Of a DNA stretch of 64,000 nucleotides, positions 1-8,950 are shown one piece after another. The stretch is taken from contig JAIBEV010000151.1 of NCBI GenBank assembly GCA_019459505.1, positions 1-64,000 on the forward strand, read 5' to 3'. Under the pieces are notes generated by a model. The model made no database searches, was not told the origin of the DNA, and saw only the letters and a program-made list of their open reading frames with translations. The position numbers and the translations under genes were made by a program. Position 1 is the stretch's first letter. Every line of letters starts with the position of its first letter. The DNA is from Candidatus Paracaedibacteraceae bacterium. Lineage in GTDB: Bacteria > Pseudomonadota > Alphaproteobacteria > Paracaedibacterales > Paracaedibacteraceae.

Positions 1-148
1 TGGCCTTTTAAGCCTGAAAGAACTATCAGGGTCTTCTTCTCACTTGTCCATTGTCGTCGCTGCATTTTTGTCTTCCTTTTGCTTAATTCAACAAAAACAC
101 TCCTTTATTTCAACTCTTTTCTAAACTAGGGGCAGTATAGAGAGAGAC

Positions 149-889
149 TTAAATAAAGGAAATTAACCCCTTTTTAGTAAGGCCATGGAGTTTAAGGGTT
201 AACAATGTCTTAGTAGTGAGTCCCAATTTTTCTTTCAAATGGGTAATATATTATTCAACTGTGCGGGGAGAAAGATTAATTTCTTGGTCAATTTGCTTTG
301 TTGTCAGGCCTTCTAATAGTAAGAGAGCACATTCCTTTTGCCTCTTGGATAAAGTAATGGAGCAAGGGTATGACGGTGAAGGAAACAGATTAGCAGGAAC
401 CTAGAAACTATGTTTCTTTAATTCTTCTAAAGGTTTGTGCAGTTCTAAATAGAAATCTTCAATACAATGCAGAATAACTTCTTTATTATTAAGATAAAAA
501 TTATTGATTAAAGGATTATTAGCTGAGGTTGCCAAGATAAAAAAATCACAGTGGGTATAGTATTGTTTGATAATTGTTAAGCCATGGCCATTCTTAAAAT
601 GGTCTTGGACGTATTGATAAATACCTTCAGAATCCTCAGGCAAAAAGTCCCACATATTAAAAGAGGACTGGAGCGGATTAATGGGTTTCTCAAATAAGCC
701 ATATCTATAAAATTCTTTCTTAAAATAACAGATGACCTGATTAGCATCATTAACAATATAAAATCTTTCCCCATTAGGATAAATTCGTTCGAAATTAACA
801 ATCTTTAGAGCAGTTTGATTACTGAGAGGACTGAAAATAGATGTTAGTTGATTCTGATATGAAAAATAAGGATAGGTCGATATATCCAT
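149..889 (-). pseudogene. LuxR-family transcriptional regulator split by an in-frame amber codon
   Basis: The first 162 codons (889 down to 404) read as a LuxR-solo sensor domain of the kind with an FYxxxYG-like patch (the GERFYIV ... KEFYRYGLFE stretch). A TAG at 401-403 ends that frame. Beyond it the same frame stays open to a TAA at 149-151 and encodes a textbook GerE/LuxR helix-turn-helix: LSKRQKECALLLLEGLTTKQ, then EINLSPRTVEYYITHLKEKL. Read through, the product would be 246 residues, the usual length for the family. There is no ATG, GTG or TTG between the stop and the helix-turn-helix that would let it be made alone, so I infer inactivation by one point mutation, unless the amber codon is read through or is a sequencing error. 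No luxI-like gene is nearby. Confidence 0.82.
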
Positions 890-1048
890 GATCGGTTGCT
901 GTTGAAATACAAATTTACTGCTTGTTTATACAAGATTTTATTTTTATCTTGAAGAGTATAAACCTTATTTCTTACCTATAAAGTCAGAAGCGCTCAACCT
1001 AGAAAATTCAATATTTTTTGAAATAGATTGACGAGTAAAAAATTTTCC

Positions 1049-2749
1049 TTATAGGCTTTTTATGAGGTTAAATTTTTCAGGCTTATGATCTTTAAATTGG
1101 TTGAGAAAAAATTCAGTCTTATCAGCTTCCAGAGGAGGGGAAAACAAATAGCCCTGACCGTATTGAACTCTGATCACCTTCAGCATTTCTAATTGCTCTT
1201 TTGTTTCTATCCCCTCAACCAATGTTTCAATTTTCATAAATTGAGCCAAATTACACATGGCCTGCAGGATTTTGATTTTTTTCTCATTTAAATTGCGAAT
1301 AAAAGACTGGTCAATTTTGATCTTATCGACAGGAAATTGGCTGAGATAATGGAGAGAAGAGTACCCAATTCCAAAATCATCGATGGTGATTTTAAAGCCA
1401 AGATTTTTTAATTCTTCTAATTGATAGACAATTGGATCGATATAGTTTAAGTCAAAATCTTCGGTGACTTCAAGCTCAATGTCGGTGGGAGAAATGCTAT
1501 AGAGGTGGAGAGTTTCCATCAAGTGATTAATAAGTTTGCCAGAAACAAGTTGTTGCCCTGCAATATTGACTGACATGTATAAATTGAAACCCTGCTCTTT
1601 CCAGTTTCTTAAATGATCAAATGCTTGATGGAAAACAATATCGGCAAGCTCATTCATTCCATTGATACGTTCAGCAATAGGCAGAAATTCAACGGGTGAA
1701 ATTTGTCCTAATGTTGGATGATTCCATCGCACTAATGCTTCGACCCCGCGGGGGTGAAGCGTGTTTAAATCCACCAAGGGTTGATAAACCACCTTTAGCT
1801 TTCTATCTATTAAAACCTGTTTAAGCTCACTTTCAACTTTTGTTGAAAAGAGGAGACTGCGTTCTTGTTCTTTTCCATAATATTCAATAAATCCATGCCC
1901 TTTGCGGTTAGCTACAGACAGAGCAGCGCAGGATTGGTCATAGAGTTCTATGGGATCAACGATCTTGTCTTCACTTAAGGCAACACCCATATCGATACTC
2001 ATGACAATTCCATGATCGGAAAAAAATTTATTTGTTTCTTGATGGAGACGACGAATTATTGTATCAAAATTGTCGAGAGCGGCTACATCGTCAATAATTA
2101 ATCCTAAATCGGAGATGCCAAAAGCATGGAGCTTCCAACCTGAGGGTAAGGATTGCTTTAGAAATTGATAATACTCATGGAGCAAATATGTTTTGCTTTT
2201 AATGGATTGGGGCTCTCGTCCATAAGAAACAAATTTGAGCAGAACCAATCCTACCCCACGCTTTAATACAAATGCTTGATTTAAGTGATCTCCAAGAATT
2301 TCGATAAAGCTTGATTGTGATAGTCGATTGTTATAGGCGGCTGATTGGGAATAGCTTAACTCATAGCGTAAAGCTTGCATTTGCAAACATTTGCTAACCA
2401 GATGGTGTAATCCTTGTCTATCCTCTAAAGAGTGAAAAAATACTAATTCTGCATGAGGATGGGAGGATTGTTTGGTGTGGTCAACTCCCTTTAAACAAAT
2501 GACGGGTGAGTGCTCCGGTAATAAGGCTAAGATATCCGCAGTGATTTTTTCATTGTAAAGAATAAGATGGATAGGAGCCCCTTCGGCAGCGGCTTTCCTC
2601 ATAAATTCATCAATGATTTCCAAAGAAAAAATAGAGTCTATTTTTAATTCTGTATTAATACCAACACAGCTGGTTTCCATTCCCTTAAGAGCTTCTCGCA
2701 CCTTAAGATGATCAGACAATTGTGTTGAATAAGATAAAATGCGAACCAT
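1049..2749 (-). CDS. EAL-domain cyclic-di-GMP phosphodiesterase with degenerate GGDEF
   Basis: 566 residues without membrane segments. Residues 1-125 have a weak receiver-like pattern and no clear phosphoacceptor site. Residues about 145-295 look like a GGDEF fold whose signature has decayed (GISDLG near 211 where GGDEF would be). Residues about 305-555 are an EAL domain with the catalytic set in place: EAL at 337-339, Asn395, Glu427, the DDFG pair at 457-458, Lys478, Glu512 and Gln532. It should hydrolyse c-di-GMP to pGpG in the cytoplasm, with the dead GGDEF possibly acting as a GTP sensor. It is transcribed away from pdxH and is not obviously in an operon. The product class is firm; the sensory input is unknown. 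Confidence 0.9.
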   Translation of the reverse strand: MVRILSYSTQLSDHLKVREALKGMETSCVGINTELKIDSIFSLEIIDEFMRKAAAEGAPIHLILYNEKITADILALLPEHSPVICLKGVDHTKQSSHPHAELVFFHSLEDRQGLHHLVSKCLQMQALRYELSYSQSAAYNNRLSQSSFIEILGDHLNQAFVLKRGVGLVLLKFVSYGREPQSIKSKTYLLHEYYQFLKQSLPSGWKLHAFGISDLGLIIDDVAALDNFDTIIRRLHQETNKFFSDHGIVMSIDMGVALSEDKIVDPIELYDQSCAALSVANRKGHGFIEYYGKEQERSLLFSTKVESELKQVLIDRKLKVVYQPLVDLNTLHPRGVEALVRWNHPTLGQISPVEFLPIAERINGMNELADIVFHQAFDHLRNWKEQGFNLYMSVNIAGQQLVSGKLINHLMETLHLYSISPTDIELEVTEDFDLNYIDPIVYQLEELKNLGFKITIDDFGIGYSSLHYLSQFPVDKIKIDQSFIRNLNEKKIKILQAMCNLAQFMKIETLVEGIETKEQLEMLKVIRVQYGQGYLFSPPLEADKTEFFLNQFKDHKPEKFNLIKSL

Positions 2750-2850
2750 GAATACTCCCTATTTCTAGAATAGGTTAAAAGTATTAAGGAATAGCTAATT
2801 GCATCACAGCTTATTTCCTTGTACCATCGGGAAAAAGGGGGGGGAAAGAT

Positions 2851-3444
2851 ATGGATATTATTAATCCACCAGATGATCCAATTGGTCTATTTAATGACTG
2901 GTTGCAACAAGCCGGTGAAAAAGAAATAAATGATCCCAATGCCATGGCGCTGGCCACCGTTGATAAAGAGGGTAGGCCATCTGTTCGTATTGTTCTATTG
3001 AAGGGCATCACCGATGGCAATTTTATTTTCTTTACGAATCTAGAGAGCCGCAAAGGCAACGATTTGAAATTCAATTGCCACGTGGCTTTGTGTTTTTATT
3101 GGAAAAGTTTGCGATTGCAGGTCCGTATAGAAGGAATTGTTGAACGGGTGAGCGATGCAGAGGCCGATGCTTACTTTGCCACCCGTCCTGTCGGAGCTCG
3201 AATTGCAGCATGGGCTTCTCAGCAATCCCGTCCTTTGAATGATCGCAGTCAATTAGAAGAGGCCCTCGCAGCTTATTCTTTGAAATTCGGTGATGAGAAG
3301 GTTCCCCGTCCTCCTTATTGGTCAGGTTTCCGTGTTATTCCTCAAGAAATTGAATTTTGGGAAGAACAACCTTTCCGTTTGCATCATCGACTTGTCTATA
3401 CCCGAGATGGATCAACATGGAAGACAAAAACGTTATATCCCTAA
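2851..3444 (+). CDS. pdxH: Pyridoxamine 5'-phosphate oxidase
   Basis: FMN enzyme that oxidises pyridoxamine or pyridoxine 5'-phosphate to pyridoxal 5'-phosphate. The 197 residues cover the whole split-barrel fold. Family stretches include PNAMALATVDKEGRPSVRIV, the LKG and FFTNLESRKG phosphate- and FMN-binding stretches, the RIEG and ASQQSR segments, and a C-terminus of the WKTKTLYP type. The start is preceded by a purine-rich run containing GGGGGG, a strong ribosome binding site. The gene overlaps the following cation-efflux gene by 28 bases. PLP feeds glyA and hemA in this same window, both PLP enzymes. Confidence 0.95.
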   Translation: MDIINPPDDPIGLFNDWLQQAGEKEINDPNAMALATVDKEGRPSVRIVLLKGITDGNFIFFTNLESRKGNDLKFNCHVALCFYWKSLRLQVRIEGIVERVSDAEADAYFATRPVGARIAAWASQQSRPLNDRSQLEEALAAYSLKFGDEKVPRPPYWSGFRVIPQEIEFWEEQPFRLHHRLVYTRDGSTWKTKTLYP

Positions 3445-4316
3445 CAACCGACTTTTCTTTAGTGAAACGGGCCTCTAAAGCTGCGATTGCAGCCGCGAGT
3501 GTCATGGTGTTTGCTAAATTTTATGCTTGGTTTCAAACAGGATCGCTCAGTCTTCAAGCCTCGCTTGTGGACTCTATGTTGGATATTTTAGCTTCTATTC
3601 TTAATTTTATAATTATCCGCCAAGCCATCAAGCCAGCTGATAAAGAGCATCGATTTGGTCATGGCAAAGCAGAGGCGATCGGGGGACTTATTCAAACGGC
3701 TTTTATTGCAGGTTCTGCAGTATGGCTTATTATTGATGTTGCTCATCGATTGTTTGAACCGCAACCCTTGGCTCATATTGTCCTTGGTAATTCAGTGATG
3801 CTAGCGGCCACCATTATAACTGGTGTTTTAATTATATTTCAGCGTTATGTTGTGAAGCGTACTGGATCATTGGCTATTAAAGCCGATTCTGTTCACTATG
3901 AAACAGATTTTCTGACAAATATCGGCGTTTTAATTAGCTTAAACCTGTCCGTCTATTTTAGTTGGCTGTGGTTGGATGTATTGGTAGGTGGAGCTATCGC
4001 GGTTTATATTTTTGTGGCTTGCCTTAAAATTGCCTTAAACTCTGTTGATGTGCTGATGGATAAAGAGATGGACGACGAAACCCGAACTGCGATAAAACAG
4101 ATCATTGTTTGTCACCCTCGCATTCACGGATTTCATGATTTGCGCACCCGCACGAGTGGTTATCATATGTTTGTTCAATTCCATCTCGATCTTGATAAGA
4201 ATTTACCGTTGTGGGAGGCTCATCAGATTGGAGAAGAAGTGGAGCAAATGATCATAGAAAAATTTCCTACCGCTGAGGTTATTATTCACCATGACGCCTA
4301 TCCTAAAGTGCCTTAA
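3417..4316 (+). CDS. Cation diffusion facilitator (FieF/YiiP-like divalent metal efflux)
   Basis: Inner-membrane proton antiporter for Zn2+, Fe2+ or similar ions. From the ATG at 3417 the protein is 299 residues, the usual length. The transport site motif is intact: Asp52 and Asp56 in LVDSMLD (second helix), His159 and Asp163 in ADSVHYETD (fifth helix), plus HRFGHGKAEA after helix 2. About six membrane helices are followed by a cytoplasmic ferredoxin-like domain (IKQIIVCHPRIHGFHDLRTR onwards). An upstream in-frame extension to 3357 would lie deep inside pdxH and is unlikely. Overlap with pdxH suggests co-transcription. The metal cannot be told from the sequence alone. Confidence 0.92.
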   Translation: MEDKNVISLTTDFSLVKRASKAAIAAASVMVFAKFYAWFQTGSLSLQASLVDSMLDILASILNFIIIRQAIKPADKEHRFGHGKAEAIGGLIQTAFIAGSAVWLIIDVAHRLFEPQPLAHIVLGNSVMLAATIITGVLIIFQRYVVKRTGSLAIKADSVHYETDFLTNIGVLISLNLSVYFSWLWLDVLVGGAIAVYIFVACLKIALNSVDVLMDKEMDDETRTAIKQIIVCHPRIHGFHDLRTRTSGYHMFVQFHLDLDKNLPLWEAHQIGEEVEQMIIEKFPTAEVIIHHDAYPKVP

Positions 4317-4541
4317 AGCTTAAGTTTTTAAATACTGATCTTTCGGCATTTTTCTCGCTAAAATTTTCATAAGGAAAACGGCAAATTTAATCAATGCTTC
4401 ATCCCGTTTTCCCCTCATTATTCGTGCTTTAAACTTTTGATGCTTTAACCTATTTAATTTCATAATTAATAAAGCATAAGCGGGAACTTTTTACTGGACA
4501 ACACCCTGCATTATTTGTTAGAAAAGACTATCCTCCTAGGA

Positions 4542-4617
<76 letters not shown>

Positions 4618-4830
4618 AATTTTCCAGATAATCTATTGTCCTGAATTTATTTCTTAAAGCAGGAGCGGCCAGGAATTAAGAGGCTACCTTATCTCTCTCC
4701 CTTAAAGCCATACCCATGAAACTCTAATATACTCCACAGGAATAACATTCTTAATTTTACCTTATAAGAGAGTTCCAGAGACGCTATCTTTAAAGAATGA
4801 TTTTCAACATTAGAGAATGGAGTATGATTA

Positions 4831-5385
4831 ATGAAAAAATCTTTAGTAAAGTCAAGCTTGTCGGCCTTAAGTATTCTTGCACTCACCAGCATAGTGCATG
4901 CTGAAAGTGATAAGAAAGAGGCCGGTCGTGAAGAGAAACACGATCTAATGGCGCACTTAAATAAAGATGTCATTATCGGAAATTGGAAGCAACTTAAAGG
5001 TAAGATTCAACAAAAATGGGCTAATATTACGGATGATGACATTCTTAAAATGAAAGGCTCAGCGATTGAACTCGAAGGAAAACTTCAAGAAAGGCATGGC
5101 TATAGTAAAGAGCAAGCCCAAAAAGAAGTTAAAGAATTTTTAGAGCAAAATCCAGATACTGCTCGTAAAGATGTCATTCTTGGAAATTGGAAGCAATTCA
5201 AAGGTAAAGCACAACAAAAGTGGGCCAAGCTCACCGATGATGATGTGCTTAAAATGAAAGGCTCAGCGATTGAGCTCGAAGGAAAGCTTCAGGAAAAATA
5301 TGGCTATAGTAAAGAGCGTGCTCAACAAGAAGTTCATGACTTTTTGGAAACTCATAAAACTGAACTGGGTGCGGATTCTAAATAA
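4831..5385 (+). CDS. Exported protein with two tandem CsbD-like domains
   Basis: 184 residues. An N-terminal signal peptide (Lys-Lys, hydrophobic core, probable cleavage after VHA near residue 24) is followed by two CsbD-like units, roughly residues 46-110 and 114-175. Each has the family pattern VIxGNWKQxKGKxQQKWAxxTDDDxLKMKG, EGKLQExxGYSKExAQ. The units are 68 codons apart and still very similar at DNA level, so they come from a recent 204-base tandem duplication. CsbD-family proteins are small stress-associated proteins of unknown mechanism, usually cytoplasmic single-domain; export and duplication are unusual. A strong terminator follows. Function is not known. Confidence 0.88.
   Translation: MKKSLVKSSLSALSILALTSIVHAESDKKEAGREEKHDLMAHLNKDVIIGNWKQLKGKIQQKWANITDDDILKMKGSAIELEGKLQERHGYSKEQAQKEVKEFLEQNPDTARKDVILGNWKQFKGKAQQKWAKLTDDDVLKMKGSAIELEGKLQEKYGYSKERAQQEVHDFLETHKTELGADSK
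4966..5365 (+). repeat. Tandem 204-bp in-gene duplication
   Basis: Two direct copies starting at 4966 (gatgtcattatcggaaattg) and 5170 (gatgtcattcttggaaattg). Long near-identical blocks include the stretch around aaaatgaaaggctcagcgat in both. They encode the two CsbD units. Confidence 0.85.
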
Positions 5386-5410
5386 TATTTAATATTTTCA
5401 TTTAGAATTA

Positions 5411-5443
5411 AAAGCTCCTGGATCATGGTTCAGGAGCTTTTTA
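5411..5443 (+). terminator. Rho-independent terminator after the CsbD gene
   Basis: The inverted repeat AAAGCTCCTG / CAGGAGCTTT has a 10-base loop and runs into a T-rich tail, 26 bases after the stop codon. Confidence 0.85.
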
Positions 5444-5524
5444 TTTTTGACTTTTGAGTATTGGTTTTATTAATTTAAGCCAAGTGAGAAGCGTAAAATA
5501 GAAGCAAACTATAAGGATTATATG

Positions 5525-5617
5525 TTACATTTGCTCCATGTTGGCGGCAACCATTATTAAATAGACTGCAAGGGTGGCTGCGGCACTGATTGCGAAATTG
5601 AGTTCCATTCCCATCAT
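5525..5617 (-). CDS. 30-residue single-pass membrane peptide
   Basis: Read directly from the minus strand: MMGMELNFAISAAATLAVYL followed by IMVAANMEQM and TAA. It is essentially one transmembrane helix with very short polar ends. An AGGAGA ribosome binding site (plus-strand 5622-5627) stands 4 to 7 bases before the first two ATG codons, which is why I accept so short a frame. It lies alone between the CsbD terminator and the gene at 5742, facing away from the latter. I recognise no family; KdpF-like or cytochrome-oxidase accessory peptides have similar shapes but neither partner is here. Confidence 0.55.
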   Translation of the reverse strand: MMGMELNFAISAAATLAVYLIMVAANMEQM

Positions 5618-5741
5618 GAGGTCTCCTACTTAAAGAGCAGCATTGCTGTTCTCCCTTAATGTGGGTAAAATGATCGGCACATGCAACATAAATTTACCCT
5701 TACTTAAGGTAACACAAAATATAATTATAAGAAAGGTACCT

Positions 5742-6158
5742 ATGCTTAATAAAACTCGTTGTTTTCTTCTCTTCATCTTATCCGTTTTGGTGGGAGCGAT
5801 TGCATTTCTAATTTACCATAAATATCAAGCTAATCGGTTTCTAGAATTTTATACCCATGAACAGGTGCTGCGACATACCAAAAAGGTTAAGCATATTCCC
5901 TTAATTGAGGAGCTATATCGCTTGGGAGAACAAGTAGCATCGGTTAAAGATTTAAAGTCAAAGGATATTAAAGACGCTGAGCAGAAAAAAATACATATTT
6001 TATTGAGTAAGATTTGCAAGGATTCCTGTTTGCCTTTCCGTTGTCGTATTGATCCAGGGTTAGGACATGCTTGCCGTATTAATTGTCCAGCTCGAAAAGT
6101 TAAGTTTTGTGTAACGAGTTTAAAGCCTTTGCCAATCAATAAAACAGATTTAGAATAA
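5742..6158 (+). CDS. Membrane-anchored Cys-rich hypothetical protein
   Basis: 138 residues from the ATG at 5742, which has GAAAGG upstream; an in-frame extension to 5643 lacks a good site. Residues 8-28 form one membrane helix ([17 protein letters not shown]) with a basic flank, so the rest is probably periplasmic. The C-terminal half carries a cluster of cysteines ([25 protein letters not shown]), suggesting disulfides or metal binding. The 3' end overlaps the convergent xseA by nine bases. I recognise no family. Confidence 0.65.
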   Translation: MLNKTRCFLLFILSVLVGAIAFLIYHKYQANRFLEFYTHEQVLRHTKKVKHIPLIEELYRLGEQVASVKDLKSKDIKDAEQKKIHILLSKICKDSCLPFRCRIDPGLGHACRINCPARKVKFCVTSLKPLPINKTDLE

Positions 6159-7496
6159 GCGGGGTTGCTGGGGGGCAGGTTTAGGCGTTCGTGCTTTTAA
6201 ACGGGTCGTATTACCTCCTGTTTTAATAACTTCGACGTTGCCATCGGCAAAAGTGAGATGAACAGGGGTGTCAGGAAAAGTTTTTGCTTCGGTAATAGGG
6301 ACACCGTTAGAATTGGTGATTAAGGCGAACCCGCGTTCCAAAACCTTATGAACACTCGCTTGTTCTAAACGCGTGGATAATTGGGTAAGTCGTTCCTCAC
6401 TGAGTTCTAATACTTCTGAGGGGCGTCGCAAACGACTGTAAGTCATTCTTAACCGTTCTTGGAGATTTTGACAAAATTGAGGCAGCGCTCTTCCCAACCG
6501 GTCGGTCCAATCATCCAATCGTTGCATCCCATCTTCTAAAAGGCGCTGTGGATTAATAAGGCCGCGCTCTAGGGCTGATAGGTGCAGCTGACGATTATCG
6601 ATAAGATGTCGCATTATATCCTGCTGACGTCGGCCGCGATCTTGCAAATAACTTAATAAATCTAATAGAACCGGAACAGCAAATTCTGCAGCACCGGTCG
6701 GCGTGGGTGCCCTTAGGTCAGCGGCATAATCAATTAAGGTTGTATCTGTTTCATGACCAATGGCTGAGATGAGTGGAATTTGACTGTCTGCTGCTGCGCG
6801 CACAACAATTTCTTCATTAAAGGCCCATAAATCCTCTAAACTACCTCCGCCCCGCGCAACAATTAGGACATCCGGCAGCTGGGGCAAGGCATTGAACCCT
6901 TTAATGGCGGCGGCCACTTGCTCGGCGGCTCCTGGTCCTTGGACAAGAACAGGCCAAACGATAACATGACATGGAAAGCGATCTTCAAGACGATGCAAGA
7001 TATCACGGATCACAGCACCCGTGGGGGAGGTAACAACCCCAATGGTTTGAGGAAAGGGTGGAATTTTCTTCTTTCGCTCGGATGCAAATAACCCTTCAGC
7101 TTGTAATTGGCGTTTGCGATCTTCAAGAAGTTTTAACAAAGCGCCTTGGCCAGAGGCTTCATAACTTTCCACGACCATTTGATATTTTGATCGAGCAGGG
7201 TAAGTCGTCACGCGGCCGGTTGCGATAATTTCTAACCCCTCTTCCAATTGAATGGCATTATGAGAATAAGAACCGCGCCATGAAACGGCATCAATAACGG
7301 CATTTTCATCTTTTAAGGCATAATAAATATGTCCTGATGTGTGGCGTTTAAGGCCTGAAATTTCACCCTTAATGCGTACAAATCCAAATTGATTTTCAAC
7401 TGCTCTCTTCAAGGCTAACGACAAATCGCTAACAGTTAGGACAGGAATTAAAGAGCTTTGCATGAGAGGTGGTAAGTTTTCTGTCAACCGCGTCAC
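6150..7496 (-). CDS. xseA: Exodeoxyribonuclease VII large subunit
   Basis: Catalytic subunit of exonuclease VII, which degrades single-stranded DNA from both ends in the cytoplasm. The 448 residues show the N-terminal OB-fold ([40 protein letters not shown]) and the catalytic core ([56 protein letters not shown] with PTPTGAAE), then the helical C-terminal region and a GFALI segment. The track start is a GTG at 7496; an ATG 33 bases downstream (7463) is an alternative. The small subunit gene xseB is not in the window. Confidence 0.95.
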   Translation of the reverse strand: MTRLTENLPPLMQSSLIPVLTVSDLSLALKRAVENQFGFVRIKGEISGLKRHTSGHIYYALKDENAVIDAVSWRGSYSHNAIQLEEGLEIIATGRVTTYPARSKYQMVVESYEASGQGALLKLLEDRKRQLQAEGLFASERKKKIPPFPQTIGVVTSPTGAVIRDILHRLEDRFPCHVIVWPVLVQGPGAAEQVAAAIKGFNALPQLPDVLIVARGGGSLEDLWAFNEEIVVRAAADSQIPLISAIGHETDTTLIDYAADLRAPTPTGAAEFAVPVLLDLLSYLQDRGRRQQDIMRHLIDNRQLHLSALERGLINPQRLLEDGMQRLDDWTDRLGRALPQFCQNLQERLRMTYSRLRRPSEVLELSEERLTQLSTRLEQASVHKVLERGFALITNSNGVPITEAKTFPDTPVHLTFADGNVEVIKTGGNTTRLKARTPKPAPQQPRLF

Positions 7497-7564
7497 CTTG
7501 TCGTTATGTTTTTCAAAAAATATGATTTATAGTGATATTATATAGCTTCGTACACAAGAAACAA

Positions 7565-8776
7565 ATGGATTACGATAACTTTTTTGATAACTATCTCTGC
7601 GCTCTTAAAGCAGAAGGTAGATACCGTGTCTTTATCAATTTAGAACGGATTGTTGGAGCAGCTCCTAAAGCTCTTTGGCATCATGATCATACTGTTGATG
7701 AGGTAGTGGTTTGGTGCAGTAATGACTATTTGGCCTTAAGTCAAAATCCTGAGGTGGTAGGTGCTATGGTGGCTGCTGCTAAAATTTATGGAGCTGGTTC
7801 GGGGGGAACGCGTAACATTTCAGGGACAGCCAATCCCCATGTGCTGCTGGAACAAGCCATTGCTGACTTCCACGGAAAAGAGGCGGGATTAATTTTTTCC
7901 TCTGGCTATGTGGCCAATGATACCTCTATTTGTACGCTAGCCGCAAGTTTACCTGGCTGCGTGGTTTTAAGTGATGAGAAAAATCACGCTTCCATGATTC
8001 AAGGCATCCGTAACAGTCGGGCTGAAAAATTTGTCTTTCGTCATAATAATATGGCTGACTTAGAAGCAAAGCTTCAACAGATTCCTATCCATAAACCCAA
8101 ACTGATTGTTTTCACAGCTGTTTATTCGATGGATGGGGATATGGCACCCGCTGCTGAAATCTGTGCCTTAGCTAAGAAGTATAACGCCTTAACATTTATT
8201 GATGAAGTCCATGCAGTAGGATTGTATGGTCCGACTGGTGCTGGTGTTTCAGAACTGCTTAATTTGCAAGATCAGATTGATATTATTCAAGGTAATTTTG
8301 CCAAGGGATTTGGTGTGGTTGGGGGGTATATCACCGGTAAACGTACCCTTGTCGATTTTATCCGTAGTGCGGCGTCTGGGTTTATTTTTACAACCTCTAT
8401 GCCTCCTGCCAATGCAGCGGCTATTTTACGTTCCATTGAACTGGTTAGAGACGGTCAAGGGGTGCGACACCAATTCTGGCAACAGGTGAATTATTTTAAG
8501 CAACAAATTGCCAAAACAGATCTGCCTTATCGCGAAACCCAGGGCCACATTGTACCGGTCGTGGTTGGGGATGCTGCCTTATGTAAAGAGATATGTGATC
8601 GATTGTTATATGAAGACAAAATTTATATTCAGCCGATTAATTATCCGACCGTGCCAGTGGGTCAAGAACGTTTACGCATTACAATTACCCCGGCTCATAC
8701 TCATGATCATATTGATCAGCTGTTGACAGCCTTACAACGTGTCTATAAAGACTACCACGTAAGCAAGGCTGCTTAA
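7565..8776 (+). CDS. hemA: 5-aminolevulinate synthase
   Basis: PLP enzyme condensing glycine and succinyl-CoA to 5-aminolevulinate, the first step of haem synthesis by the C4 (Shemin) route typical of alphaproteobacteria. From the ATG at 7565 the protein has 403 residues, matching family length. Landmarks are SNDYLALS, GAGSGGTRNISGT, HASMIQGIRNSR, FTAVYSMDGD, the PLP-contacting DEVHAVGLYG (Asp213, His216) and the Schiff-base lysine Lys247 in FAKGFGVVGGY. A start at 7532 would add eleven residues not seen in the family. It diverges from xseA with a 68-base gap holding the promoter. Confidence 0.95.
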   Translation: MDYDNFFDNYLCALKAEGRYRVFINLERIVGAAPKALWHHDHTVDEVVVWCSNDYLALSQNPEVVGAMVAAAKIYGAGSGGTRNISGTANPHVLLEQAIADFHGKEAGLIFSSGYVANDTSICTLAASLPGCVVLSDEKNHASMIQGIRNSRAEKFVFRHNNMADLEAKLQQIPIHKPKLIVFTAVYSMDGDMAPAAEICALAKKYNALTFIDEVHAVGLYGPTGAGVSELLNLQDQIDIIQGNFAKGFGVVGGYITGKRTLVDFIRSAASGFIFTTSMPPANAAAILRSIELVRDGQGVRHQFWQQVNYFKQQIAKTDLPYRETQGHIVPVVVGDAALCKEICDRLLYEDKIYIQPINYPTVPVGQERLRITITPAHTHDHIDQLLTALQRVYKDYHVSKAA

Positions 8777-8950
8777 GTAAATGTCGAGCTCTAATTTAGA
8801 TTAATTTCATTTTCTCTTTTAGCTTCCTTAAGTGTTCAATGGTCTACAATAAATGCAGCAGTAAGGTTTAAGCTTCCGTACATCTTTTTCAGTGGCGATA
8901 AGGATAAAATAACCTCACGAATCTTTCTTACAAAAGCAGAAGCAACTAAA

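Noticed and set aside
7532-7564. Eleven-residue N-terminal extension of HemA
   Set aside because: The extra residues do not match the family and the ATG at 7565 gives the normal length.
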